NCBI GenBank assembly: GCA_019636345.1
Contig: JAHBXQ010000009.1
Span: 114,899-178,898 of the forward strand
Origin: Pirellulales bacterium
GTDB taxonomy: Bacteria; Planctomycetota; Planctomycetia; Pirellulales; Lacipirellulaceae
DNA: 64,000 nt
Direction of reading: 5' to 3'
Made by a program: the position numbers and the translations under genes. Under the pieces are notes generated by a model. That model worked only from the letters and a program-made list of their open reading frames with translations, was not told the origin of the DNA and searched no databases. Shown here in pieces: positions 41,834 through 56,800 of this stretch. Numbering within the stretch: the first letter of the stretch is position 1; the number at the start of each line of letters is the position of its first letter.

Positions 41834-44800
41834 ATGCGATCGACGTGGCATTCGTGGGACGCGACCTTGGCCAAGTTGGGTTTTCGCCGGGTGAAGAAGC
41901 GAGCACGGCGGCGACGCGGTCCGATGGGTCGACGATGTCTGTTCGAACCGCTGGAGGACCGGCGCGTCCTGTCGACCAATTCGCCGACAGTGGATCCGTG
42001 GGAATCTCATGACGTCGAAGCGAGTTGGATCTCGACGCCCGTCCAGACAATCCCAGCGGCGGCCGAGTTCGTCATCGTCGGCGGCGCGTCGCGTAATCTC
42101 TTTGACGTCGCGACCGAGTACGTCGACGGCGTGCCTGTCGCCCTCCTGTCGCTGTCCAGTCGCGCGAATGCGACTAAAGAGCTTCGGCTTACGATCGAAT
42201 TGGAGTTGCGCGACGGTCGTGAGGCGTTGAGGCGGTATGAAGTCACCTTCACGATGGCCGCGGACGAGTTTCTCGCGGTCTATCGCTCAGACCGCGTCGC
42301 CGCCGCCTCGAAGAGCCTTCCCGGCGCAGCCTCCGCGGCAGAAACTCGACTCGACGATCTTGTCGACCGAGCCGAACTGCGCAAGACGGAGCAGCAGCAA
42401 ACCGAGGCCCGGATGGCGGAGCCGCTGGAGGCCTCGGTGCGCACGGCGTTAGATGACTTCTCCGCGATATTGGCCAGCGGAAAGGCCCCTGCGTCGTCGA
42501 AACCCGCTTCGACGACGACGCGCGACTTTTTGTCGGCGAGCGAACGCAAGCAGGCGGGAGAAGCCGCCATCCTGCTCGCCGACAAAGTGCGAACCGACCT
42601 CGCTAGCGGCGATGCGGCCCGCGTCGCCGCTGCACAACTCCTTCGCGGTCAAGTCCTCGCGTCCGCCGATTACGGCGACGTCCTATGGATGGGTTATCAG
42701 GCGAACTCCCAAGTCCTGCGCACCGAGGACGCCGGCCCAGGCCAGGTTCGTCACAGCGCGATCTACGAGGCGGGCCGACTGCGACTCAACGAGGCGATCA
42801 CGGTCGACTTCGGTCGGGAGGGCGTCGTCGCGGTCACGACCACGCCGTTGAATCTTGCCTACTCCGGAGTAATCCGCACAGCGGCGCTGGGCGTGGAAGC
42901 CGGTGCGACGACCACCGCGCCGGCCGAAAACGAGCACGGCATCTACCTCTGGAACGGCTCGCCGGGGGCCTATCCCATAGTCGATCCGATGCCGGTCGTA
43001 AACAATCCCGATTATCCCACCGGCGAGCTCGTCATCGACGGGGTCATGCGGTTCAACCTCGAACCGTTCACGCAGTACGTCGATGCCGCTCGCGTCACGA
43101 TTTCCCCAGTTGCGGGGCCTAACGGATACCCCACGACGTCGACCGACGCCCGCCAAGCCGCCGTCATCGTCGAACACGACTCCTGGACGTCTTCGTCCGC
43201 ATGGAACGCGTTTCCCGAGCGAACAGACGGGCGGCCGGTCCTCACGACCTCCGGAGCGTCGAGTTGGCATCCCGAAGCCGATGGCCAGGGGGGATTTGAA
43301 TCGGTCCAACTCGACGTTTCAGATTTCGTCCGCGAAAAAATGCGCCGTGGCGACATGAACGTCAATTTTCTGCGCGGCGCGTCCAGCGGGACAGCCGAAG
43401 TCATAGCTGACGTAACAGCCTTCGAGATGGCGGTCAAGGACGCGCCAACTTACTACGCCGCATTCGGCACGCGGCTCAGCAGTCTGCAGGACATCCTGGA
43501 TCGCGGCGATCTCAATCGAGACGGCGTTATTGACGCAGCCGACGCCGAGCTGTTCATTGAAACGCACGGCTACCTGCAGGGTGATCGAGATTTAGACGGC
43601 GACGTCGATGATTACGATTTTGATCTTTCTTGGTATCAACTCAACTTCGGCAGCCAAGCGAATTACTTCGGCGGAGATTTCAATCTCTCCGGGGCCATTG
43701 ATGTCGGCGACTTGGTCGTCTGGTCGAACAACTTCGGCGATCCCCAGCCGGCGGAGGTCGAGAATGCACTCTCCTTGCGAATCTACTCGCCCGATCAGGG
43801 ACCGAACTTCACGGAGCTCGTCTGGTACGCCGCGAGCGGCTCATCCACGGTGGAAGTGGAGCAACCCGGCGACGTCGTTCTCACGCGGTTCGACGCATCG
43901 GCTCCAGGACAATGGCAGGTCCACTACAACATTCTCAATCACGACGCGACGTCGCTGACCGTCAAGATCTACCGCTCGAGCGACGGCGTCGCGCTGGACG
44001 ACGAATTGCTGTCCGTGCCAGTGACCGACCCTTCTCAGTTGGAACCGGGGATTGATCGGACCCTGTCGCTTGCTCCCACGCTCAACGGCGTCACGCTGGC
44101 TGACAGCGATCGCTTGGTCGCCGTCGTGGAGGCGACTTTCGCCGGCGGCGAAGCGGATCCGAACAACAATCGGGGCCTCTTCTACGGCGGCGCCTTCAAG
44201 GTCGGCAACGTGCTCCATCTGATGGGGAGCGACGGCGACGATACGTTCGAGGTCTCGGCGAGCGGCGGCGTCTACGCCGTCAACGGCGTCACGTCCGTGA
44301 GCGGCGTCAGCGCAATCGAATCGCGACTCTATGGCGGCGATGATCGGGTCCTCGCCGCATCGTCCGTGACGGCCCCCGTGACGGCGTGGGGCGGCGCCGG
44401 CAACGACATCCTCTACGGCGGGTCAGGAAACGATTTGCTCTACGGCCAGGCCGGCTATGACATTCTCATTCAAGGGGGCGGAGGGGGAGGACTGCTGGAT
44501 TGGGGAAACGGCGGCGCGCGAGACGCCCTCGTCGTCACCACCCTGGCGGACGAAAACGAATGGACGTCGGGGGTGTTTTCGACCGATTTTGGGATCGGCG
44601 ATGTGAGCCTGCGCGAGGCGATCGCGTTGGCCAATTTTGACGCGACGGACGACATCATCATATTCGACGAGTCGTTGCAGGGGACGATCGCCCTCGATCC
44701 AACTCTCGCCCAGATCTTCATCACCCGAAACGTCGAAATCATCGGGCCCGGCAAGGATCTTTTGACGGTCGACGCCCAGGGCGAGTTGGTTTCCGGCGGC

Positions 44801-47800
44801 GTCCGTCGCGTGTTCGTGAACAATGCGACGGCGACCAGCACGATTCGCGGACTGACGTTGACCGGCGGCTACGCCGGGACGTCCAACGGAGATGGCGGCG
44901 GCATTGTCAATCTCGGCATCTTGACGCTCGACGCGGTTCGCATCGCCGACAACCACGTCGCCCGATCCGGCGGCGGAGTGTTCAGCAACGGCGGCTCGCT
45001 CATCGTCACGAACAGCGAGATCATCAACAACACGAGCCTCTATTCCGGCGGCCTTGCGGCGGTGATGAACGACGCCGGCGACGTATTCCTGCTGGAGAAT
45101 TCCACGGTTTCTGGAAACGTGGCGCTCAACTCGGCAGGCAACGGCGGAGCGGCTGGCGGCGTTTTGGTTAGCTCTAACACGAGTCAATCGTACGCGACAA
45201 TTGCAAACTCGACGATCTCCGGCAACATTTCGGGCGTTTCGGGAGGTCTTCGCCTGAACGGTTCGATTAATCTGTTCGTCGTGAACAGCACGATTACGGC
45301 GAACACCTCGACCGGCAACCACGGCGGCGGCATTTCCGGCGTGGACAGCAGCCAACTTACTCTGCAGAACTCGATCGTCGCCAACAACTGGACGAACTGG
45401 CAATACAAAGACATCGTCGATTGGTCGAGTGCGACGTGGCAGGCGGATCACTCTCTTTTCGGGACTGTTGGCAACACAGGCATCCCGACAGATCCAGCGT
45501 CGGGCAATCATGCAGTAGGCGCTGGGGTTAATCCCGGCTTGTCGCCGCTGGGCGACTACGGAGGCGCGACGCAGACGCACATCCCGCTATCGGGCAGCTT
45601 GGCCATCGACAATGGCGCCGTCGGCGTGGGCGGAACAACCGATCAGCGGGGGCGAGTGCGCCCCGCAGATGGAAACGGCTCCGGCACATATGAACCGGAC
45701 ATCGGCGCCGCGGAGCGTCAACCTGCGGTTTCGTTGGAAACCGGCAACATCCTGTTTGTCGTCGGCGACGGCTCGGTCCCGATCGTGCCCAGCGCCAACT
45801 TGGACGGCGTGATCGAATCGATTGTCGTGCGCCTCACGGATCGCCCCGACGGCTTCTATGAGACGTTGACGGCGTCGCCGTCCTCTACGGCGATCACCGC
45901 GACCTACAGTGGCGGAACGCTCACGCTGTCGGGACAAGCATCGCTGGCAGAGTTCCAGCAAGCGTTGCGATCGGTCAAGTACGACAACACGGCGCCAAGA
46001 CCCGACACGACCAACCGCTCCGCAATCATCGAAGTCCGCGAAGGAGGCTCTGTCGTCGGTACAGGTCAGGTAGTAGTCGACCCGCGCATTCGCGCTACGC
46101 TCTTGCTTCCAGCGTCTGCAGACTTCTCGGTCTACAATCATCTGGGGCTGCTAGACGACGGCCTGTTCTGTCTACTTCCGATCGGTTCTGCCACCAGCGA
46201 AAGCGAAAGCCGAGATAATTCCGGATACCTCCAGTTCGATTTCCCGGCCGCGCTAGAGAGCGGTTACGTTGAGTCCGCAGATCTGATGCTTTCGACAGTC
46301 ACGTTTTACGATCCAACTCTACGCATATTCGTCATTCCGCGCGAGCATCAATCAATTGCAGCGTACAAGCTGGGCAGCCTGCCCCCGGTCGCAAGCGAAA
46401 CCCATTTGAACGAGGCCATTGACCTGAGCATTTCGACGCCGGCTGCCGTCATTTCGACCAGAATCGAGACCCGTTCGCAGGGAGATATCCTGGCGACTGT
46501 CAGCGACGCGCTCGCAGCCAACGAGACTTCGCTCGCGCTGGGGCTGATTGACAAAGAGAATGACCCCGACAAGTCCTATTGGGCGCTAATTGCCAGCAGC
46601 GGTTTCCCCGATGCGGACTCGCGGCCTGTGTTGCGTGTGACCGGACTTCTGAAAGACGTAGAGCCTACTGCGATTTCAGACGCGTATTCTTCGAGCGCTT
46701 ACGTGCCGCTCATTGTCACTCCCGCCGACGGCGTTCTGAACAACGACCAACCGCTTTCCGATCTGCCGTTAACGGCGGAATTGGTGTCGCCGCCGTTGGC
46801 CGGCACTTTGGACTTTCATGAAGACGGCTCGTTCAGCTACACGCCCGACAAGGATTCCGACGCGAAGAAGATTTCCTTTTCGTACCGAGCGTTCAACGGA
46901 CTCTCCTACAGCGAGCCAGCGACGGTCGCGATCGAGTTGTCTGCCGCCAGAAGCTTGAAGATCGAACCCCAAATAGCTTGGGTCCAATCGCCCAATTCAA
47001 GTCATCAGGACACCTTCTTCGATTCGGACGGACTCCTTGAAACCAATCCTCGGTTTCATCCCGTGGGCTGGTATGAAAACCTGCTTATCGATCCGCAGTG
47101 GATCGAAAGCGGGTATGTCCACGATGCATTTCCTTACATTGCTCCGCCGATCCCTGATCCTAGCATCGACGATCCGAATGAGAACGAAGACGACCCGGGA
47201 AGCACTTCAATCGTCTTGCCCTGGGACTGGTGGTTTAGGATCCCCGACACGAAGCCGTTCGATTTTCTCGGGATCCCGCGAAAGACTTCCTATCTCCAGT
47301 TCGACCTTCTGCCCAATGGCGAAAGCAATGTCGACCCCGCCGACGTTCACATCGAATCCGCTTTTCTCGTCTTTCGGTCTGAAATCACGGACCTTTCTCC
47401 GCATGGAGTTTATTATAACGGCGTGGTCGAGAAGTCGCTGCAGTTGACGCCTATCGCTGAAAGATCGCTCGCAGATAATCCTCAGTTTTGGGTTCGCTTG
47501 GCCAATGACGCCCAGTTGCCGCCACTCGACTTCCGAATCGATCTCCCGAATGCCGGTCTCAACACCGAATTCCGCGGTTTTACTCAGCACGGGCTTCATG
47601 GTCGTCACAAAACGGATTTTACGACGTCTGCACAGGAAATCGTCGCCGCGGCAGTGACCAGCGGCGTACCGATTAATGAACTGTTGATGACGGTGCGTTT
47701 CGACGGCCTGAATCTTGCAGCCGGGTCAATTCATAACGTACATCTCATCGTGACCTATGCCGAACCGCCAGTGTCGCTTGCCGGTAACTCGGCCCCGATC

Positions 47801-50800
47801 TTTACCTCAGCACGCATTCTTGAAGCGTTCGTCGGCGAGGAATACTACTACGAATCGACGGCCAGCGATGAAGACGGAGACGGACTGCAGTTTTCTATTG
47901 ATCCGGCAATCCAATGGCCTCAAGGTTATGTGCCTGCTCCTAATGACGGTTTTGTCGTAGTTGACCGCAATTCTCCCTATGAGTTTGGCGAGTACCGCTG
48001 GAACCCCTCCCCGGAACTCGTCGGCCAGACGGTAACGATTACGGAACTCGTTCGAGACGATGCGGGCAACGTCTCTTCACGATCAATCGAGATCCTCGTA
48101 TCGGCAAAGCGCCATAATCGCGATCCGATCATCCTCAATGATCCGCCGCTAGAACACCTGATAGCATTGCCACAGCCTGCTGTACGCCTTGTGTCGCCGG
48201 AATTGATCAGCGAGCGGCTTGGTTACCAACAAACCAAGGAAGTGAACGTCGCCGTAACCCGTCCCGGCAGCAGTTCCCAATTCGGCGTCGAGCAGTATAG
48301 GCCGCCGGAAGGCGAGGCGGGCAGGTTGTCCGTCTATCGGGAAACCGATGGCAAAGCACTTGTTAACGCCCTTCTCTTTGGAGGCGCAGCGGGAATCGTC
48401 GTTAAGGACGTTAACCTCACCTCTTTAGTCGGCGGCCGCAATCCCGAGACGGGCAGGTACGATGCAGAGGCGACTTCGACCGGAGTATTCGTAAATCGTG
48501 CCGGCACATATGGGCTGGGGCAGTACGGCATCGTGCTTAGCAGCGGCGACGCCCGCGACTATGGCAGCGGGTCGTCAAGTGTCGAATCGAACACGACGGA
48601 TTTTGGCACACTCGCGCACGAAGAAACGCAAGAGCCATTGCTTGATATGGTCACGTCGAGTGACGAAGATTTCACGCACTTTGACGCCACCTCATTGGAG
48701 ATTGTCTTTCGAGTCGAGGCAGGTCACTCTCAAGTTGCGTTCGACGTCGTCTTCGGGTCCGAGGAATTCGCGAAATATGTCCGGACGAGGAAGATCGACG
48801 GTTTTGGGCTTTTCCTTGAAGAGTGGGATCCCGTCACCAAGTCGCCGATCGGCTCGATCACGAATCTTGCGAGCCAAGCGGGTTTTGGCCCGCCCGAGGG
48901 CCATCCATCCGGGGCGCTTTACGCAGCCGAACCGGGAGTTCCTTTGGAGCAATTGCCGGTGAACATCAATCACCCGCAAATGAACTACGCAGAGGGCACC
49001 GAGCTCAACGCCGTTCTGACGCCGTACGGACACTCAAGTCCGGTCATGCATTTTTCCTCGCCGGTCGAATCCGGAAAGCACTATCGCTTGACATTCATCA
49101 TTGCGGACACGGACGACGGAGTCCTCGACTCGACAGTCTTTATATCGAGACTTGGAGGCGGAGTTCCCGATCTCATCGACATCGGTCTCGAAATCGACTT
49201 GCCGCCGGGCGTTGCCATCGAAGACGTGATTGATCCGGCGGACCTTGAGCAAATCGTCCTAGGCGTCCCCCCTTCAGGAACAGCCGAATTCACGATACGC
49301 CTGCGCGGCGACGGGCTGCCCCGCCAGTTCGATCTGCGATTTGTGGAGGCCAAGCCCAACGGGGACATCGTGGGCAGAATTCCCGTCGCCTTGAATACGA
49401 ATTACTACTGGGACGTCGATGCGGTCGATGAGGACCAAGACTCGCTACTTTACGAATTGACCGTGAAGCCGCCGGGGGCCGCGATCGATCCGCACACCGG
49501 CGAGATCACATGGACGCCGTTAGAAGAGAGTGTTTTCGACTTCACCGTCGTGGTCAGCGATGGCAACGGCGGCAAGGCGACGAAATCTTGGAAAGTCGAC
49601 GTATCGAGCGACCACTCGAATTCGGATCCTGTGATCGACGTATCCAAACTGCCGTCGACCACGATCGACGCTCAAGTCTCTCGACCGTTCGAGTTGCTCA
49701 TTGTTTCCAACGATCCTGATTCGACGGACCCGGCCTACTATTACCTTGAGAGCGGGACCGCCCCCGAAGGGATGTCGATCAATCGGAATACGGGCAAAAT
49801 CACTTGGATACCGCTTGGGAGCCAAGCGGGACTAACGGCGAGTCCCGTCGTTCGCGTATTTGACGGACGAGGTGGAAGCGATTCTTATGGTTTTAGCGTC
49901 ACCGTAGCTCCGCAGAACGTGACGAGCAACGCCAGCCCGCGAATCGATTTCCTGCCAGGAATCAGCCCGAAACCATATGTGCTGGTTGCGAAAGAAGGCG
50001 AGAGATTCCGACTCCCTCTCCAAGTCTCCGATCCTGACTACGATACGGTGACGCTCACCGCCAGCGGTCTCGACGGACTCTTCTATGATCGTGAGTCAGG
50101 GTACTTGGTCGGTCAGCCGAGGATTGGAGACGCCGGGCGCCACCAGATCGTGCTGCGGGCGGACGATGGTCGTCGCGGCTTCGATACGATGACGTTCCAG
50201 CTCGAAGTCTTGCCCGCGAATACGCCGCCCAGAATCGACTCGACGCCGCCCCGCGGCGGCGGTGACGCAGGCTACGTATATCGGCTCGCGGCGTCCGACG
50301 TCGATCAGGACGAGATTTTCTGGACGCCGCTCAATCTGCCGGCCGACATGAAACTGCTCTACGATGCCGAGGGCGCCTACCTCTTCTGGGCCAATCCTGT
50401 CAGCGGTTTGCATTCCGTCTCGATCGCAGCGCACGACGGGCGAGGCGGAATCGATCTGCAGGAGTTCACGTTGGAGATCGGCGCCGTCGCCCCGCCGAGC
50501 ATCGCCGGCCAAACGGTCAACGTCACGCCGATCGATCAGCCTTATGTGTCAGAGTTTTCGGTAACGAGCCAGTCGCCGTTGACCAACTGGAACAGCGTCG
50601 ACCCGGCGACGCGCCAGATCTTTCTGGACGGCGATTCGTACGCACGCGGCATGACTCTCGATTTCACCAGCGCCAGCGCGTCCGGCGGCGGCGGACAGCC
50701 GTGGACCTATGAGGGCGTGCGGATCGTATGGACGCCGACGACAGCCGACGATTACGCGGTGAGCGTCACTGCCAAGAACGACGGCGGCGCTTCCGTCACG

Positions 50801-53800
50801 GCCTCGTTCGACCTCGCCGTTGCGCCTCGGGTCAACGTGACGCTGCCGCCGAAGCTAACGAACAACCCGCTCGGTCCGGCCGTCGTTGGTCAGGGGTGGT
50901 CGTATCCGCTCGCGCTGGAGGACCCGGACGGCAATGATGCGCTGGTGACGATCGAGGTACTTGCCAAACCGGCCAACGCCAGTTTCCATCAGGGATCGAA
51001 GACATTCTCGTGGACGCCTGGAATCGTCGAGCCGGGCCTCTTTCGCTTCAAGCTGACCGATGATCACGGCGACTTCTCGATATGGGAATTTGCGTTGCCA
51101 GTCGTAGAGAACGAAGCCGCTTCGACGACATACATTGTGCCCAAGAGCGAGGCGCCTCCTCAAAACCAGGGGCCGCAGTTTAAGACGACTTCCCTGGGGG
51201 CGATCGCCGTCGATCAGAAGTTGAGAGTACAGTTGGACGTCCGTGATCCTGACGGGCATCTCGTGACAAGTTTCGCAGTCGACGCGGGGCAGACGACGGC
51301 CCCAGGCTTTACTGACGAGAACATAGATGACAATGGGATGATCGAGTGGACGCCGTCCGTCCCCGGTGAGTACGCGATTGCCGTCGTCGCGGCCGATAGC
51401 GAAGGGGCGCTATCCACGCTCGTATTCACGATTCTGGTCGGGGACAACGCCGCGCCGACTTTCAAAGCCCCCGCAACAGGCATTCCGTCCGCGACAGTCG
51501 GGCTCCCCTACGCGGTCGATTTCGTAATTGAAGACCCGAATCCTGGGGACATCCCCAAGGCGACTCTTAACGCCGAAGCGTTGGCCCTGGGCCTCAAATT
51601 GCAGCGGGTCTCCGAGACGACGACTTGGACGCTCTCGTGGGATTCGCCTACGACCGTCGGACAAGTTCCTGTCACGGTCACGCTCGACGATCAGAGAGGC
51701 GGCGTCCGCAGTGTTTCGTTCCCCCTATTAGTCCTGCAACAGGAGGACGGAGCGCCTCCGACGATCGGGACGGCGCTTCCGGAATCGATCACGATCCCGG
51801 CCGAACGTTTGTTTTCAATCGATTTGATCGCGTCCGACGCGAGCGGTACGAAGCCGAAATTCAGTTGGAGCCAAGCGTTCATTAATTCCGGCGTTCCGAC
51901 AGGCCTGACGCTCACGTCCGACGGACGAATCCGTTGGGAGCCGGCTGTCGGTCAGATCACCCCGCCGCCGACTTTCTATCCGGTTCAAATCGAAGTCGCC
52001 GACGCCGATAGCAACATCTCGACGATTTCGTTTGACTTGCACGTCGTTGATCCGGATCTGTTCACGCCGAGCATTCCGGTCATCGATTCGACTCCCCCCA
52101 ATGCGAGTACGGCTAGACAGTCATTCGTCTACGAACCGACGGTCGTTTATTCGGGAAATCTCCCCTTAAGTTGGCTTAAGCTCGACGGCCCCGAGGGACT
52201 TGAGGTCGATCAGGTCACCGGACGCGTGACCTGGAGCCCGCAGAGCGCCGACGTCGGATCGACGCCGAATGTGCGAATTCGCGTCATTGACGCTTTTAAT
52301 TCGGGCAGCGAGCAAACTTTCAAATTGGACGTGCGGGCGACCAACCAGAAACCGACGCTTACCGAGGGGCTGCCTAGCGAATGGAAGGCCGGGCTGGCGT
52401 TGGATTTGCCGATTGGGATCGTGGATCCCGAGGGACATGCGTTGACGTTTGGCACCCTTGCCCCCGTACCCTATGGCAAGCCGCTGCCCAGCGGGATGGA
52501 AATCAGCGCCGCCGGTCGCTTGACATGGTCGTCGCCAGTCGAAGGCTCGGTTTCGTTTATCGTACGTGTCTACGAGACGCACAAACCGGAGTCGGTCTCG
52601 GAGATTCCGTTTCAACTGAACGTGCTCTCGGCCGGTGCCAACCTGAAGCCGCAGATCGTGGAAGCGCCGTCGAGCTCGTACGCGACCTATGCGACGGGCG
52701 GCTATCAAAATCGCTACCGGTTCGTCTTTAACGATCCGGACGGCAGCGCCGGTTCGCTCCACTACGAGATCACCGGCGGTCAAACCGGCGACATGGCCGT
52801 GTCGGCAGGCGCGGCGCCGGGCGAAGCAATCGTCACCTGGACGCCGAACCAAGGCGAATTGGGCTCGCACTCGATCACTGTCAAAGCGACCGATCTCAAC
52901 GGCGCCGGACGCTCGGTGTACCGGACCTTCACGCTGAAAGCCGTCGAAAACCAGTTGCCGATCATCAACGCTGGCCAATCGTTCGCTGTGGCCGTGGGGG
53001 ACAAGCTCAAACAGCACGTCCGCGCACACGATCCCGAGCAGGGGGGCCTCGCGTTCACTATCGACGAAACGGCGGCGAACGACTCGGCCGCCCTTGTCGC
53101 GGCCGGGCTCGCGATTGATCCCGCGACCGGACAACTGTCGTGGGACGTCCCGCCAAACGCCGGTTCGATCGATTCCTACGTCGTCACCATCGTGGCGACG
53201 GATGCTCTGGGCGCCGTGACGAAGCGGGACGTGAACATCGTCGTGACGGAGGACGACGTTGCGCCGACGATCCGACTCACGATGCTCGACCCGGTCACGA
53301 ACAAGCCCGTTGCAAACGGAGGCAAGCTCGTCAAGAACAACCAGCCGGGAGAGAACGATGATTACCGGCTGTCGATACGTCTGAGCGACAATTTCGATTT
53401 GGGCGCGCTCGATCCTCAGAAACACAAGCTGACGGTCATTCCGGCCGCGGGCTCGCCATTTGACGTGCCTTTGCCCGGCTTCCGTTCCGATTTCGGCATC
53501 GACGCCTTCGAAGTGGGGCCGCTCTCGCTGGTCGTGACGGCGACGGACGCAGCGGGATTGAAGCGCACGGAAACGTATCGTTTCTTCATCGTGGACGCCG
53601 ATTCGGACGCGGTCGCCTCGATCGACTCGCCCTCCAGCGGCAAAGGGGTCACGTCGATCACGAAGATCGTCGGCTCTGTCGACGCGGACTCGACGACCGC
53701 CGGGACGGCGACCTCTTATGCCATTGACGTAATCGACGCTCGAACGGGCGAGACAGTTCGACGCATCGCCGAACAGACCGTGAGCGCCGAGATCGTCAAC

Positions 53801-56800
53801 GGCGAGTTGGGAACGTTCGACCCGACCCTGTTTTCGGACGGGACGTACCGCCTTCGGTTGACCGTCGTCACCGGCACAGGCGACATCCTGGCGATCGACG
53901 AGCAGCGCCTCGAGGTCGTCAATTCTCTCAAGATCGGTGAACTCGATGTTGCGTTTACCGACTTGGCCGTCAACCTCGGCGGCATCCAGGTTTCGCTCGC
54001 CCGGAGCTACGACTCCAAGCGGGCCGGCGAACTGGGCGATTTTGGGTACGGTTGGAATCTGGATTTTCTGGACGGGTCGGTCGTCGTCGATCATCCGTCA
54101 GGATACGTGACCAATCTCACCCAATCGACCCCGATCGGGACGCGAATCCTCGTGACGCTCGCCGACGGTTCAACGCATGCGTTCACATTCAATATTACGG
54201 GCGGCGGCAAGCCGACCTTCATCCCAGACGAGGGCGTTGCGGGCCGTCTCTCATTGACGGACGTGTCGTCACACCTCTACTTGGAGCGATCATGGGCTAA
54301 ATCTGACGGGACCGTAGTGGACAACGGCAGAGACGAGTTCGTCCCGGCGTGGTGGGCGCGCGACCTCAAACTGACGATGCAAACAGGGCTCAGCTACCAT
54401 TTCAGCTTCGCTACCGGCAACTTGATCGGGCTCTCCGACCGAAACGGCAATCGCATCAACATCACGCCGGCCAAGAACAACAGCGGCGTCTGGCAAACGC
54501 AGTATATTCGCTCAGAGGGCGGATCGCAGCAAATCGAGATTCGGCGCAACGCAGTCAGCGGCGTGATTACAAAGCTCATCGACCCCAACGGCGGTGAAAT
54601 CAACTACGAGTACGGCGATTTCGTCCCGGCCAGCAGCGGAACCCCCAGTTCCTTCACGCCGAATGAAGACAATCGTCTCGGTCGCCTGACCAATCGCGCC
54701 GGAAACAGGACCCATTTCGTATACACGGCCACGGCGATCACCGACGAGACGCTTGCCGAGCCGCTGTTGTCTGGCGTCTTCAACGAAGACGTGCGCATTC
54801 TGACTGTCGCCTACAACGCCGAGGGCCGCCTGAATTCGATCAAGGATGCGGCGGGCGGCGGCACGGACGTCGAGTTCGACCTCAGTCTCGGCGACGGCCG
54901 GTCAGTCGAGCGAATCGAAGACGGCACTGGTGCGTTCATCGACATCGTGCGGGACAGCCGCGGCAACGTCGTCATGAGAGTCATTCCGCTGGATGCGCCC
55001 GGTGCAGTCTCCGATCCTGCGGCCCGCAAGTTCTTGGTCACCGAGACGGTCTACGACGATGTCGACAATATCATCCGTGAAAGCGTCCCGTATGTCGTAA
55101 CAGGCGCCGAGCAGCGGTATCAGGTCCACGGGGCTGATCCAGCAACGAATCCGGGGGCGTGGGCGCGTCGCATCGTCTACGACGACTTAAACCGTCCGAT
55201 TCTTACTTTCGATGCGTTGGCCAACGTCACCGCAGTTGCGTACGACTCTGAGAATCGCGTCATCATGGTGACCGATCCCAACGGGACCGTGACGCATAGC
55301 GTTTACGATCAGGCGACGGGCGACTTGCTGGAACGATTCTCGACGCGCGGCAAGCAGGGCGCGGCGTTTAATCGCACTCGCTACGTCTACCAGAACGGAC
55401 GCCTCGTCGAAACCTGGCGAGGATTGCAGGACGCGGAGATCCTCGTCTCCTCGACCGCTTACTACGAGTCGGGCGACCACTACGGCCTCCCCAAGTCGTC
55501 CACCGACGCCGCCGGCGTGACGCGTTATTTCGCCTACGATAACAACGGCAGGCAGACGCATTCCTGGTACGTCTGGATCGATCCGCTGAACACGCTCCCA
55601 GCTCGCACCTTCGTTTCAGTCACGCAACTCGACGGCGAAGGCCGTGCCACAGGAGCCCGGCAGATCGAGCTTACCGGAAGCTACGAAACGTTTACGGCGC
55701 TGCCGTCATGGGTGCAAGATTCCCAAGGGACGCCCCCGCCCGGCTCCACTGACCTCAAGTCAACGACGTCGACGGACTACGATTCCCAGGGCCGCGTGGT
55801 GCAATCGACGGATAGCCTTGGCGCCGTCACGCACACGCGCTACGACGTCCGCGGCAACGTGATTGAAACTCGCACGACCGCCAAGAACGCGGCGGGGACG
55901 CTTGGTTGGCTCGTCGCCCGCACGCTTTACGACGATCAGGGGCGCGTCCTCTTCTCCGCCGATCCGTATTTCGTCACGGTGAGCTCCTACGGCAACACGG
56001 GGCAGCCGACCTTCGGCACGTACGCGCAGTATGACCATCTCGGACGAACGATCGAAAGTCGGCGATACGACGGCGTGCAGATCGACGTCAACGATTCGGG
56101 CGAGGCGCCGATCGCCGAGAGCGCGTTTGATTTTGAGTCGGCGACGCCGCGGTCCGTGTCCTCAACGCACTACGACCCACAAGGCCGCGTCGTGTACACT
56201 GTCAGCGAGTCCGGGGCCCGCACCGACTACTATTACGACGCCACGCGGCAAATCGCTACGCTCGCCCCGGCGGTCGTCATAGACGGACAGACGGTGCGCC
56301 ACCTGTCCGAGTCCGTCATGGATCCAGCGGGTCGACTCGTGCAGGCGAAGTCTAACATCGCTATTGCTGCGGCTGCCGATGCGCACCCCTTGGATCTCAA
56401 CGATCCCAATATTCGCGACGACTCGGCCGAGCAGAACACTTATTACGAATACGACGCCGCCGGGCGGCAAACGGCCGTCGTGACGACCGAAATCGACAAT
56501 CCCGACTACGACGAAACCGGACTGGTCGGCGAATTCGACACTTTGCACGCCCGCATCCACATTCGCACCGAAACTGTCTACGACGACTTCGGACGTCGCA
56601 TCGCATCGATCAATGGGATCAAACAAGCCGACCCGTTCGATCCGGAGTCGGTTGATCGCACGCAGCAACAGGAAACGAGGTTCGAATACGACGCGGCGAC
56701 CGGCAACCTGACGGCGGTGATCCTGCCGGCAGTGGAACATCCGGACGTCAATATCGGCATGGTGCGCCCGCGTTACGAGTACGTCTATGACGTCTACGGA

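Noticed and set aside
41425..41979. 184-codon minus-strand frame over the MITE-like element and the start of the giant gene
   Set aside because: It covers a transposable element and the start of a supported gene on the other strand; composition looks random.
44390..44470. RTX repeats suggesting a type I secreted haemolysin
   Set aside because: Only about three nonapeptide-like repeats are present inside a much larger protein, with no type I secretion genes nearby.
52166..54094. Minus-strand open frame of 642 codons opposite the Ig-like repeats
   Set aside because: Arg/Val/Asp-rich shadow of a real gene with no family features.
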